64,000 bases of DNA. Source: Lysinibacillus pakistanensis. Its GTDB lineage: Bacteria; Bacillota; Bacilli; Bacillales_A; Planococcaceae. The number at the start of each line of letters is the position of its first letter. The stretch's first letter is position 1. The DNA lies in NCBI RefSeq assembly GCF_030123245.1, contig NZ_CP126101.1, positions 494,501-558,500 of the forward strand. Reading direction: 5' to 3'. The notes beneath the pieces were generated by a model. It did not search any database, was not told the DNA's origin, and saw only the letters and a program-made list of their open reading frames with translations. The translations under genes and the position numbers were made by a program. Positions 18,811 through 26,568 of this stretch are shown piece by piece.

Positions 18811-19434
18811 TTATACAATATTAATACCCGCACTTGCAGTACCTTCAACTGAGAAATTTAATGCAGGAGGATTTATTATTGATGAAATGTAAAACACCAT
18901 TAATAAACGATCCCCAACCGATACTGGTACAGGCTCAACATTTGCTGAACCAAAAGTTATTCCTGCTGGAACACCAGCGACAGGTGGAGCTAAATCAACA
19001 CGTACATTTGTAGCAGTGAAGATGTTACTTCCTACAGGCGCACGATAGATTTGAGCTGTTATAGTAGTAAGGCCTCCTCGGTTAAGATCTAAAAAGTAAT
19101 TAAATGCTGCGGAAATAGCAGTAATATTACCATTGCGTGGAACTGAGAAGGCTTCGCTTAAAAGTCCAGATAAATTTATAGTATTGTTTAAGATAGGCAC
19201 ACCATTAATAGCAGTACCGAATCCTATAAGACTAGACGTTAATCCAAAGTCAGGTCCTATAGTAACTACAGAAGTTGAAATTCCCGAGGAAAAAGGGATT
19301 ATTGAACCGCTGTCGTTTTCTTCGCCACTTTCATTAAAGTTTATACAGTTAATATTTTTTGCCACAAAAGGTCCAAAATTTTCGCATTCTATTTGTGGTG
19401 ATAAACAATTACAACTTTCATTATTTATGCGCAC
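18811..19434 (-). CDS. BclB-type exosporium domain protein lacking collagen repeats
   Basis: A ~207-residue protein whose residues ~50-205 match the C-terminal domain of BclB-related exosporium glycoproteins. It shows SGSIIPFSSG, SSLIGFG, a SGLLSEAFSVPRNGNITAI block, TITAQIYRA, VRVDLAPPVAGV and the final ASAGINIV. In BclB this beta-rich domain follows collagen-like Gly-X-Y repeats; here none are present, and a short Cys-rich N-terminus (ESCNCLSPQIEC) precedes it. That suggests a basal spore-surface or anchoring role. The longest frame begins at 19452, but AGAGGG precedes a GTG at 19434 by six bases. Spore-surface location is inferred from the family. Confidence 0.8.
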   Translation of the reverse strand: MRINNESCNCLSPQIECENFGPFVAKNINCINFNESGEENDSGSIIPFSSGISTSVVTIGPDFGLTSSLIGFGTAINGVPILNNTINLSGLLSEAFSVPRNGNITAISAAFNYFLDLNRGGLTTITAQIYRAPVGSNIFTATNVRVDLAPPVAGVPAGITFGSANVEPVPVSVGDRLLMVFYISSIINPPALNFSVEGTASAGINIV

Positions 19435-19521
19435 AATTTTCCCTCTTTTCATCGTATGCTATGTGGAAGAAAGTAAGTGAGGAGGGCTATTAACTCAATG
19501 GAGTTTTATTTATCTGGTGGA

Positions 19522-19554
19522 GTCCAGTGCCTTTTTATAACTGGCTATAGGAAC
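19522..19554 (+). repeat. Duplicate of the PVPFYNWL coding tail
   Basis: This 33-base stretch repeats 18686-18718 with few substitutions and again encodes PVPFYNWL in an open frame, followed directly by TAG. It is probably a second decayed copy of the same gene end. Confidence 0.5.
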
Positions 19555-19702
19555 GTGATAGCCTTCCACAATCAATAGTGCATGATGAAAACTATCGTTA
19601 GAAAATTTGCTGGAATGGTAAATGGAGATAGTTATCCAAATGAAAGTGGTATGAGGTATTATTAAAATTCCTGAGAGTTTAATGAAAGAAAGGACGTATT
19701 TT

Positions 19703-20149
19703 ATGAAAGAAATTAAATCGATATCTATTGAACCTAATGTAAGAGAACTTTTATCCTTTGCGACCTCAGAAAAGAATGTCGAGAAAGAATATGAATTATA
19801 TATGAATTCTCCAATAAGAGAATTATATGGATATGACCTTGAAGATGAGATTGTTGGCTGTATTGGAATAGAATTTTTAAGTCCAAACCGGTGTGAAATA
19901 AAACATATTGCAGTATCTCAAACTCATAGAGGAGTAAGTATTGGGAGTAAAATGATTAGCTTTATTTGGGAAAAATATTCTTTATCCTTTATGTTTGCTG
20001 AAACTGATAAAGACGCTGTGAATTTTTATAAAAATTATGGATTTAAGATTACAAGTTTGGGCGAAAAGTATCCTGGTGTGGAAAGATTTCAATGCATTTT
20101 AAAAAGTTGTAAAGTCATAAAAAGACCACTCCGTGATGGGTGGCAATAA
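19703..20149 (+). CDS. GNAT N-acetyltransferase
   Basis: A ~148-residue GNAT domain with the loop RGVSIGSKMISFIWEKY and the C-terminal DAVNFYKNYGFKI motif. The first ATG in frame (19682) precedes the ribosome site; AAAGGA lies eight bases before the ATG at 19703, which is chosen. The last codons run through the right copy of the island-flanking repeat, so the C-terminus (KRPLRDGWQ) may have been changed by the recombination that placed the repeat. The substrate is unknown. The AT content looks higher than in neighbouring core genes. Confidence 0.83.
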   Translation: MKEIKSISIEPNVRELLSFATSEKNVEKEYELYMNSPIRELYGYDLEDEIVGCIGIEFLSPNRCEIKHIAVSQTHRGVSIGSKMISFIWEKYSLSFMFAETDKDAVNFYKNYGFKITSLGEKYPGVERFQCILKSCKVIKRPLRDGWQ

Positions 20150-20152
20150 TAG
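20122..20152 (+). repeat. Island-flanking imperfect direct repeat, right copy
   Basis: AAGACCACTCCGTGATGGGT and the following bases repeat 17431-17462 with a few differences. It overlaps the 3' end of the GNAT gene. Together the copies bracket about 2.7 kb next to an integrase remnant. Confidence 0.5.
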
Positions 20153-20221
20153 TAAAATTCGAATCTTAAGCATTTTTTCTTTTAATCTTTTAAAACATGC
20201 TCAAAATAATTAATATATATA

Positions 20222-20461
20222 TCAAGCAGCTGCAGAAATGTGGTTGCTTTTTATTATGGCCAATATGATTTCTAACAAATCAGCTATTTCGCAATTCAAT
20301 GCTTTACAAATTTTTTCTAAAGTCTCGAATTTAATACCATCAGTATTTTCGTTGTAAAGCTTGCTTAATCCATTTCTATGTAAGCCAGTAGCATTTACAA
20401 GATCAGAAATTTTCATTTTACGTTCCCCAAGCAGTTTTGATAAATGAACTTTAAAAGACAC
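20222..20461 (-). CDS. XRE/Cro-type helix-turn-helix regulator (small)
   Basis: A 79-residue protein made of one Cro/C1-type DNA-binding domain: MKISDLVNATGLHRNGLSKLY holds the two helices of the HTH, followed by IKFETLEKICKALNCEIADLL, the usual end of this short YozG-like class. The start is a GTG with an AAGG site five bases upstream. Such small regulators are common in mobile elements and toxin or phage-repressor modules. Here it marks the right edge of the accessory island. No clear target gene adjoins it. Confidence 0.85.
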   Translation of the reverse strand: MSFKVHLSKLLGERKMKISDLVNATGLHRNGLSKLYNENTDGIKFETLEKICKALNCEIADLLEIILAIIKSNHISAAA

Positions 20462-20874
20462 TTAAACCTTGATACATAAGGTATTATAGCTTGTTTCATG
20501 TATCACTTTACAACCTGAAAATAATAGTATAGCATAATTTTCTTACAGGAATGATAATATTGGATTAGTAAAACGTGATAAAGTGGGAGGCACATCAGGT
20601 TTTGGCAATATCATTTACAATTGAAGACGTCCTCAAGAAAGCACACAGTCGGAATGGAGATTAATCCCTCGTTGTGCAGAAGAGCTCAACCTATTTTAAA
20701 ATTTGAATGTTTATGAGGTACTCGTTTTTATCAAGCTTTATTTAAAGGCTGAAGTGGGATATTTTATAATAAAGTAGAATGTTCATTAGAGCAAGCTGTA
20801 AATTATTAACATTGGTTTCACTAACAATTTAATTTTTTTACGCCTATCGAAAACTCAGAAAGGGGTCACTTTAC
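20462..20874. other. Intergenic stretch with possible gene debris
   Basis: No intact gene was seen. A short open stretch near 20596-20663 encodes ISFTIEDVLKKAHSRNGD before a stop, which reads like the N-terminal part of a decayed protein; its family is not recognised. Confidence 0.35.
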
Positions 20875-21849
20875 ATGTCTAAAATGGTTAATATGCTTTC
20901 TATATTATGGCTCCTCAAAACAAGGAAACAATTAACTGCTAAGGAGCTAGCAGAGGAATTAGAAATCAGTATTCGTACGGTGTATCGTTATATTGATGCA
21001 TTGTGCGCAAGTGGAGTACCAATCATTGCAGATGCAGGACATAATGGTGGGTACAGCTTATTGAATGAGTTTACAAAGGCACCTTTATTTTTTAACTTGG
21101 ATGAGCAGAAGGCGCTTGCTCATGCTGCAAAATTTGCAATAGATGCAGGGTATCCCTTTAGTGAAACGTTAGATGAAGCCATTTCTAAGTTAAAAATGTA
21201 TACAAACGAGGAACAATTAAATCATATCAATCGCCATTTAAGGGGATTTGAAGTCATCCATCCTACTATTGAATCGGCTTTAAAATTAATTCTTCAAGAA
21301 TTAGAAATCGCTGTTGCAGAGAGTTATCGATTAGTTATTGTTTATCACAAGGATAGGGGAATTGAACCACAATCACGCCACATTGATCCTTATGGTCTTA
21401 TTTATTGGAAAGGGAAGTGGTATACGGTTGCTTACTGCCATCTACGTGAAGAAATTCGAAGTTTTCGAATCGACCGTATTCAATCATTATCCAGAACAGA
21501 TAAAAAATTTGACCGGCCTTTGGAATTTTCAGCACGTTCTTTCTTTTTAAAAGGCCTTTTACCTGATTCAAACCAACAAGAAAAACTTATTTCTATACGT
21601 ATCAAAGGGAATGTACATGCGCTTGATGATTTATGCCAGCATTGGTTATTTAATCATGGTTTGATAGAACGGAAAAACGACCAAGCTCTTTTTAAGGTTG
21701 ATAAAGAGTCTATTCATAGCTTTGTACCTCACTTCCTTCTCTCCTTTGGTAAATCTATTACCATACTAGAGCCAACTTTATTACAAGAAAAATTGGCAAC
21801 CATCAGCTTTGAATTATTCAATCATTATCAAAATACTTCACTTTACTGA
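20875..21849 (+). CDS. HTH-WYL transcriptional regulator
   Basis: A 324-residue YafY-type regulator. The first ~60 residues form a winged helix (LTAKELAEELEISIRTVYRYIDAL), and a WYL ligand-sensing domain lies at about 150-225, with the WYL-like core GLIYWKGKWYTVAYC and the RSFRIDRIQSL strand. A C-terminal WCX-type segment completes it. The start follows AAAGGGGT by eight bases. The SRPBCC gene begins 69 bases after its stop on the same strand and is the likely target. The hairpin between them may limit read-through. The ligand is unknown. Confidence 0.9.
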   Translation: MSKMVNMLSILWLLKTRKQLTAKELAEELEISIRTVYRYIDALCASGVPIIADAGHNGGYSLLNEFTKAPLFFNLDEQKALAHAAKFAIDAGYPFSETLDEAISKLKMYTNEEQLNHINRHLRGFEVIHPTIESALKLILQELEIAVAESYRLVIVYHKDRGIEPQSRHIDPYGLIYWKGKWYTVAYCHLREEIRSFRIDRIQSLSRTDKKFDRPLEFSARSFFLKGLLPDSNQQEKLISIRIKGNVHALDDLCQHWLFNHGLIERKNDQALFKVDKESIHSFVPHFLLSFGKSITILEPTLLQEKLATISFELFNHYQNTSLY

Positions 21850-21873
21850 CCGTACTTGTCAGTAAAGCTTTTT
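21841..21873 (+). terminator. Hairpin at the end of the WYL gene
   Basis: CTTTACTGAC (21841-21850) pairs perfectly with GTCAGTAAAG (21858-21867), followed by CTTTTT. The stop codon lies inside the stem. It may terminate or attenuate transcription before the SRPBCC gene. The same dyad could also serve as an operator. Confidence 0.65.
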
Positions 21874-21918
21874 ATAATGTACATGTTCAGAACTAATTTT
21901 TTAGGAGGCATATAAATT

Positions 21919-22377
21919 ATGAAGGATTTGAAATATCAATTTTATATTGCAGGTACACCAGAGGAAGTATGGAAAGCACTTATCTCTCCTGAGGGTACAA
22001 AACAAATTTATTATGGGTCCGTCATTAAATCTACGTTTCAAGTGGGTGATCTCTTGGAGTATGTTGGTCCTGGAGTAGATGGGGATGAAACGGTGCATGT
22101 TTACGGAAAAGTATTAGAATATAAACCAAGTCAGCTACTTCGATTTACTCATTATCCTGGAAAGTCCTATGTAAAAGATAATAATTCATTTGAGTCAAGA
22201 ATTACTTATATTTTAGAACCTAGTGGATCATGCACGAAATTGACACTTATTCATGACCAATGGAAAGAAGGCGATTCCACTTATGAGAACAGTGACAAGG
22301 CTTGGTGGATGATTTTAAGTAATACAAAGACCTTGGTAGAAACAGGGAGTACCCTAGACTTTGGTGAAGGTTCATAG
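21919..22377 (+). CDS. SRPBCC (AHSA1-like) protein
   Basis: A 152-residue protein of the SRPBCC/START-like fold, with the typical N-terminal strand YQFYIAGTPEEVWKALISPEG and a C-terminal helix (SDKAWWMILSNTKTLVETG). AHSA1-type members bind hydrophobic ligands; in bacteria they are often paired with a regulator, as here with the WYL gene upstream. An ideal TTAGGAGG site precedes the ATG by about ten bases. The ligand is unknown, and catalysis is not expected. Confidence 0.87.
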   Translation: MKDLKYQFYIAGTPEEVWKALISPEGTKQIYYGSVIKSTFQVGDLLEYVGPGVDGDETVHVYGKVLEYKPSQLLRFTHYPGKSYVKDNNSFESRITYILEPSGSCTKLTLIHDQWKEGDSTYENSDKAWWMILSNTKTLVETGSTLDFGEGS

Positions 22378-22522
22378 TTGTCACAAATGAGTTAACAGAA
22401 AGGGAGTAGTAGAGCATACCTCCTTCATTAATTTATATTTTAATTAAATGTGAGAAAAACATAATCACTGTGCACAATTTTGGGAAATAAGGTGTATAAA
22501 ACCATAACTTAAAGCTACTAGA

Positions 22523-22560
22523 GAATAATCCACTTTGATTTTCAAAATGGATTATTCTTA
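22523..22560 (+). terminator. Possible terminator hairpin
   Basis: GAATAATCCA (22523-22532) pairs with TGGATTATTC (22548-22557). The following T-run is weak, so the call is tentative. Confidence 0.45.
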
Positions 22561-22661
22561 AATCTTGTACTTTGCTTTGCAATCTAAGCATTTATTTATG
22601 AAAGATATACTGGATTCGTAACACATATAAATGTTTTAAAGTAAACTTCACACTTAAAATT

Positions 22662-23321
22662 TTACATATTAGGCTCTTTCTCAGAAAGCTCTTGAAGAAG
22701 CATTTTAATATTTTCAATTAAAGGTGCTGGGGCTTTTTTTATTGATCCTGTGTCAAACGGTGGCTGGGGATCATATTCCAAAATTAATTGAACCCCTTTA
22801 CTAAGATCCTCTCCAAATTCCCAGGCAACTAATTGAAGAGCCATATCAATACCTGAAGAGATTCCTGCTGCAGTTACTATTTTGCCCTGACGAACAACTC
22901 TTTCTTCTGTTGGAATTGCACCAAGCGATAGAAGGATGTCAAAAGAGCCCCAATGACTAGTTGCCTCAACATCATTTAATAACCCAGCTGCACCTAAAAT
23001 CAGAGAACCATTACATACAGATGTAGTCCATTTAGAAGTCTCGTGCATTTTACGAATCCAGTTTAATGTTTCTTCGTCATTCATTGGATTTTTGTAGTTA
23101 GGGGGGCTACAGCCAGGAACGACAAGAATATCAGCAGATGTAATTTCCGAAAAACTATAATCTGCATGTAAATAGCCCATTTTAGAGTCAAGCTTTATAA
23201 TTCCTTTTTCTTTAGCAACAAATTTCACATTACATTGCTGTGTACCCGCAAATACCTCATAAGGTCCAATGGCATCTAATGCTGTAATTCCATCGTATAG
23301 CATAATTGTAACTTCCATCAT
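22662..23321 (-). CDS. DJ-1/PfpI (isonitrile hydratase-like) protein
   Basis: A 219-residue protein of the DJ-1/ThiJ/PfpI superfamily. The nucleophile elbow TTSVCNGSLILGAAGLL carries the reactive Cys, preceded by the Asp/Glu region near YDGITALDAIGPYEVF. This arrangement is nearest to the InhA-like isonitrile hydratases and related stress proteins; other activities (glyoxalase-like) remain possible. GAGGAG lies before the ATG at 23321. A 41-base palindrome lies just upstream, and a TetR gene lies beyond it, so TetR control is very likely. Confidence 0.87.
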   Translation of the reverse strand: MMEVTIMLYDGITALDAIGPYEVFAGTQQCNVKFVAKEKGIIKLDSKMGYLHADYSFSEITSADILVVPGCSPPNYKNPMNDEETLNWIRKMHETSKWTTSVCNGSLILGAAGLLNDVEATSHWGSFDILLSLGAIPTEERVVRQGKIVTAAGISSGIDMALQLVAWEFGEDLSKGVQLILEYDPQPPFDTGSIKKAPAPLIENIKMLLQELSEKEPNM

Positions 23322-23334
23322 TTATCTCTCCTCA

Positions 23335-23375
23335 AAGATTAATTCAGACCGGACCGTCCGGTCTGAATTAATCTT
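23335..23375. promoter_or_regulatory. 41-base palindrome, candidate TetR operator
   Basis: Two perfect 20-base arms flank a single central C. The core GACCGGACCGTCCGGTC is typical of TetR-family operators. It lies 14 bases before the DJ-1 start and between that gene and the tetR gene, which suits repression of the DJ-1 gene. Its length would also let it act as a hairpin in RNA. Confidence 0.75.
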
Positions 23376-23454
23376 ATATGTTCTTACTAATATTATCAAT
23401 CTAATAATTGTTACATTTCCGTGAAGAATAAAAAAAACCAAAAGGAATTGAGTT

Positions 23455-24057
23455 TTAGACCTCTTGATTCTTAATTGAGTAGTATTGTAGAAGGATTTTT
23501 ATTTGTCGGATACTATGAAGCATATGTTCATTATTTAAAGATAAACGACTTGCCATTATAGCACCCTCTAAAGTAGAAAATAAAAAAGAGGCTAAAGAAT
23601 AGGAATCTATATCTTGGCAAAATTCCTGTGAGCTAATTCCTTCCTCAATAATAGATTGTATAAAAAGTAATGTTTGGTTATGGGCTTTTGCAGCCAACTC
23701 ATGAAGTTCTTGGAAGCCATCATCACTTTCAATAGCCGTATTAAGAAGGGGACATCCACCATCTACCGGGGGATTATAAACAGCGTCTTGATAAATTTCA
23801 AACATAGCTATTAATTTATCTGTCGCCGAAGCTTTAAATTGCGTTGCTTTAAAATAATGCTCCCATATAATTTCCATAGAATGATTAAAAGAAGCAATAG
23901 CAATTTCATTTTTGTTTTCAAAACGTCTATATATAGCTCCCTTTGGTAATCCAGTTGCATTCATAATATCTTGTATAGAAGTTAGATTGTAGCCTTGTTT
24001 ATTAAACAATTTAAGTGAGGTTTGGATAATCAAATCGCGAGTTGTATCTTCCTTCAT
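23455..24057 (-). CDS. TetR/AcrR-family regulator
   Basis: A 200-residue TetR-type repressor. The N-terminal HTH reads YNLTSIQDIMNATGLPKGAIYRRFENKNEIAI, the classic TetR pattern. The ligand-binding part (residues ~60-200) contains GGCPLLNTAIESDD and SLASFLFSTLEGAIMASRL, which resemble the TetR_C_33/YfiR-type group. The gene lies upstream of the DJ-1 gene on the same strand with a very strong dyad between them, the most likely binding site. The inducer is unknown. Confidence 0.9.
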   Translation of the reverse strand: MKEDTTRDLIIQTSLKLFNKQGYNLTSIQDIMNATGLPKGAIYRRFENKNEIAIASFNHSMEIIWEHYFKATQFKASATDKLIAMFEIYQDAVYNPPVDGGCPLLNTAIESDDGFQELHELAAKAHNQTLLFIQSIIEEGISSQEFCQDIDSYSLASFLFSTLEGAIMASRLSLNNEHMLHSIRQIKILLQYYSIKNQEV

Positions 24058-24609
24058 TATTCATTTTCCCTCCGTTACACATTAATAATAAAACAGTATA
24101 TCATAATGTAATCGGAGAAACTGATACTTCATAAGAACCGTACGCAGGTTGTAGCCTCTTTTTTTCGCTTGGGTCTGTTAAATTAGTTAGAGGTTCATAA
24201 AATGATGTTCTTTTCGGCTTATCCCCTAGCTTAGCTGTTAGAAGGGAAGGATCTTATATTAAAGGTAACAAAAACAAGACAAAGCATAAAAAAGTTCCTC
24301 TTTTTTAAAGAGGCACCAAACATAAATGAAACTACACACGGGCTAATACAATAAAATAACTGAAAAATAAAAATACGGATTTACACGAATACTATTGAAA
24401 CTAAAGTAAAAAATAGGGAAGAATGGCATGATAAAACGTTTATTTAGGGATAAGAAATATAGTAGTAAAACAATTTTTACGAATATTACAAGTGATAGTA
24501 TCTAAGCTTACATGATTGTAATGAAATTGAAAGCCAATACGATAGAGTGTAATACATTATTTTGCGAGAATGTGTATAGAAGCAAGAACAAGAAGCGGAG
24601 GAATACACA
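24058..24609. other. Intergenic stretch between divergent tetR and ECF sigma genes
   Basis: A hairpin CCTCTTT...AAAGAGG at 24297-24313 has a T-run on the minus-strand side and could be an orphan terminator. A 25-codon frame at 24428-24505 (MIKRLFRDKK...) has only a weak ribosome site and is not called. Nothing else was seen. Confidence 0.4.
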
Positions 24610-25158
24610 ATGAATGAAAAATTAGAAGGCGTATATGAGGAATTTAATCGTTACATATACCATTTATGTTTAAAACTTACTCGCAATAATGTAGAAGCTG
24701 AAGATTTAATGCAAGAAGTTTGGGTAAAGGTTGTTCGCTATGAGGATAGCGTGGCCGAAGTGGAACATATTAAAGCTTGGCTGACAACAATTACGATGAA
24801 TACATTTAGAGATCGCTACCGCAAAAAAGTACGACGTAGTAAATATATGATGAACCAACCTGAAACATTAGACGTTCCGATTTTAGATTTGGTTCCCAAC
24901 AATGATATTTCAACTGAAGAAAAAATTGAAAAAGATATCGTTACAAAATTAGTACAGGATAAAATGGAGCAATTAGATGCAATCTATCGAAAAACGTTAT
25001 GGTATTTCTACATAGACCAATATTCACTTGCTGAAATCTCTACGATTATGAAAGTTTCCATTGGAACTGTAAAATCTCGTTTATTCCGTGCTAAAGCTCG
25101 TTTAAAAGAAATGCTAATGTCTGATGTATCAATTGTAGAAGCTGTGCTGCCAGCATAA
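24610..25158 (+). CDS. ECF-type RNA polymerase sigma factor
   Basis: A 182-residue sigma-70 family ECF factor. Region 2 covers about residues 8-80 (FNRYIYHLCLKLTRNNVEAEDLMQEVWVKV, then HIKAWLTTITMNTFRDRYRKK) and region 4 about 115-170 (LWYFYIDQYSLAEISTIMKVSIGTVKSRLFRAKARLKEML). It directs core RNA polymerase to a specific set of promoters, usually under envelope or stress control. No anti-sigma gene follows, which is unusual, so its control must be elsewhere. An ideal GGAGG lies eight bases before the ATG. The target promoters are unknown. Confidence 0.9.
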   Translation: MNEKLEGVYEEFNRYIYHLCLKLTRNNVEAEDLMQEVWVKVVRYEDSVAEVEHIKAWLTTITMNTFRDRYRKKVRRSKYMMNQPETLDVPILDLVPNNDISTEEKIEKDIVTKLVQDKMEQLDAIYRKTLWYFYIDQYSLAEISTIMKVSIGTVKSRLFRAKARLKEMLMSDVSIVEAVLPA

Positions 25159-25217
25159 TAGTATGAATTGGCCGCAAAGCGCAATTACTTAGACGGAAGT
25201 ATTCGAACGGCTAAATC

Positions 25218-25264
25218 AAAAAGGGATGCATTGCAAAAATGATTTTGCGATGCATCCTTTTTAT
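25218..25264 (+). terminator. Strong rho-independent terminator
   Basis: A long A/T-ended stem with ATGCAT core (25218-25238 with 25243-25262, one bulged G). It ends the sigma-factor transcript and lies between convergent genes, so may serve both. Confidence 0.88.
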
Positions 25265-25285
25265 ATTTCATAAACTTGATAAAGG

Positions 25286-25732
25286 TCATTCCTGTCGATT
25301 TGGATCAAACTCAAGTAAGCATTTAGCAAAAATATCACGTAGCGTTTGAACCTCCTCAGCTGAGAGCATACCGAACATATTGTTGATAATTTCACTTACT
25401 TGTTGGCGGGATTCCTTTAAAATATTTTCGCCTTCTGTAGTAATCACTAATTGTGAGGCTCGTCTATCTGTAGCGTGCTGTGTTTTTTCAATAAAGCCAG
25501 CATTTATTAGCTTACTTGTTAAAACAGTGACACCACCTGTTGTCACTTTTAAGCGATCAGCAATGGCAGAAGGGCGTTTTGGACCCTCCTGCGATAAATA
25601 GTCTAAAATTAAAATATGGGATTTTGAAAAGCCGAGTACATTATGATTATTCCACTCGTTCGCCCACTTACGCTCAATGGAAAATACAACTTCAAACAAC
25701 GAGGTAATGGCTTTCTGTTTTTCTTGATCCAT
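25286..25732 (-). CDS. MarR-family regulator
   Basis: A ~148-residue MarR-type winged-helix protein. The DNA-binding part reads RPSAIADRLKVTTGGVTVLTSKLINAGFIEKTQHATDRRASQLVITTEG, the recognition helix and wing of the family. MarR dimers usually repress their own operon and respond to oxidants or aromatic ligands. The frame extends to a TTG at 25747, but GGAG lies nine bases before the ATG at 25732. The gene follows the Spx-like gene by about 20 bases in one transcript. Two spaced 12-base dyads upstream of the operon are likely binding sites. Confidence 0.9.
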   Translation of the reverse strand: MDQEKQKAITSLFEVVFSIERKWANEWNNHNVLGFSKSHILILDYLSQEGPKRPSAIADRLKVTTGGVTVLTSKLINAGFIEKTQHATDRRASQLVITTEGENILKESRQQVSEIINNMFGMLSAEEVQTLRDIFAKCLLEFDPNRQE

Positions 25733-25754
25733 ATAGGTCATCTCCAAAACTGTT

Positions 25755-26159
25755 TTAACTTTCTTGTGCTAATCTTGTCATCGCATTTAATTCGTAAGCA
25801 CGTACTTTACGTGGAATAAAACGGCGGATGTCCATTTCATTGTACCCAACTTGAATACGTTTTTCATCAATTATGATTGGGCTACGCAGCATTCTTGGAT
25901 GAGCTTGGATAATAGCAAATAGCTCTTGAATTGAAAGTTGATCAATATCAATATTTAAATTTTTAAAATCATTTGAATTTGTTGCAATAATTTCGTCTGT
26001 TCCATCTTCTGTCATACTTAAAATTTCTTTGAACTCTGCAAGTGTCAGTGGATGTGAAGTGATACGTTTTTCTTTATATTCAATATTGTGATCTTTTAAC
26101 CATTTAAGTGCTTTTCTGGATGAAGAACAGCTCGCTTGTGAGTAAATTGTAACTGTCAT
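25755..26159 (-). CDS. Spx-family regulator with CxxS in place of CxxC
   Basis: A 134-residue protein of the Spx/ArsC family, aligning along its whole length with B. subtilis Spx. It shares MTEDGTDEII, the PIIIDEKRIQVGYNE block and RRFIPRKVRAYEL. Spx binds the RNA polymerase alpha subunit and redirects transcription under disulfide stress through its N-terminal Cys-x-x-Cys. Here that motif is Cys10-Ser-Ser-Ser13, so the redox disulfide cannot form. The LLRRPI motif is also changed to MLRSPI. It probably acts as an Spx paralogue controlled by expression level, with the MarR gene just downstream. Confidence 0.85.
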   Translation of the reverse strand: MTVTIYSQASCSSSRKALKWLKDHNIEYKEKRITSHPLTLAEFKEILSMTEDGTDEIIATNSNDFKNLNIDIDQLSIQELFAIIQAHPRMLRSPIIIDEKRIQVGYNEMDIRRFIPRKVRAYELNAMTRLAQES

Positions 26160-26203
26160 TCTTCATTCCTCGCTTTCTTTTTTAGATTATATTTTATAAA
26201 TAT

Positions 26204-26248
26204 CTTATTAGTAAGTTAAATAGGTTATACATATATCTTACTAGTAAG
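26204..26248. promoter_or_regulatory. Pair of dyads upstream of spx-like/marR operon
   Basis: CTTATTAGTAAG (26204-26215) and the perfect palindrome CTTACTAGTAAG (26237-26248) are spaced 33 bases apart, about three helical turns. They lie 45-90 bases before the Spx-like start. They are the most probable MarR binding sites; this is inferred from position and symmetry. Confidence 0.65.
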
Positions 26249-26568
26249 CTATATATAAATCAATAGTTAATTAAAAAAAACTTCATAGAAAAATGCTATT
26301 TTTTTCAACTATATTAAAGTATACGCAGAAAAGAACGAAAAGTTTCGTAAATTCAGCTTACAATGATGTAAGTTTATCCAATACTCATGTATGAAGTTCA
26401 TAGGATGTAAAAAGTAAATCTAATAGATAGCACGATAGTCTGATTTAAAGGAAGTGCTATAGTTGTTATTCCACTGATTATATTATGATGAAATATTGGC
26501 GTTTATGCATAAAAAATATATCAATTTAGAATTTTAGGGTATTGAGACGTTGTGGATAATGGGGAAGT

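Noticed and set aside
17043..20461. Active prophage or integrative element
   Set aside because: Only an integrase fragment and no structural, packaging or transfer genes are present; a relic is all that can be supported.
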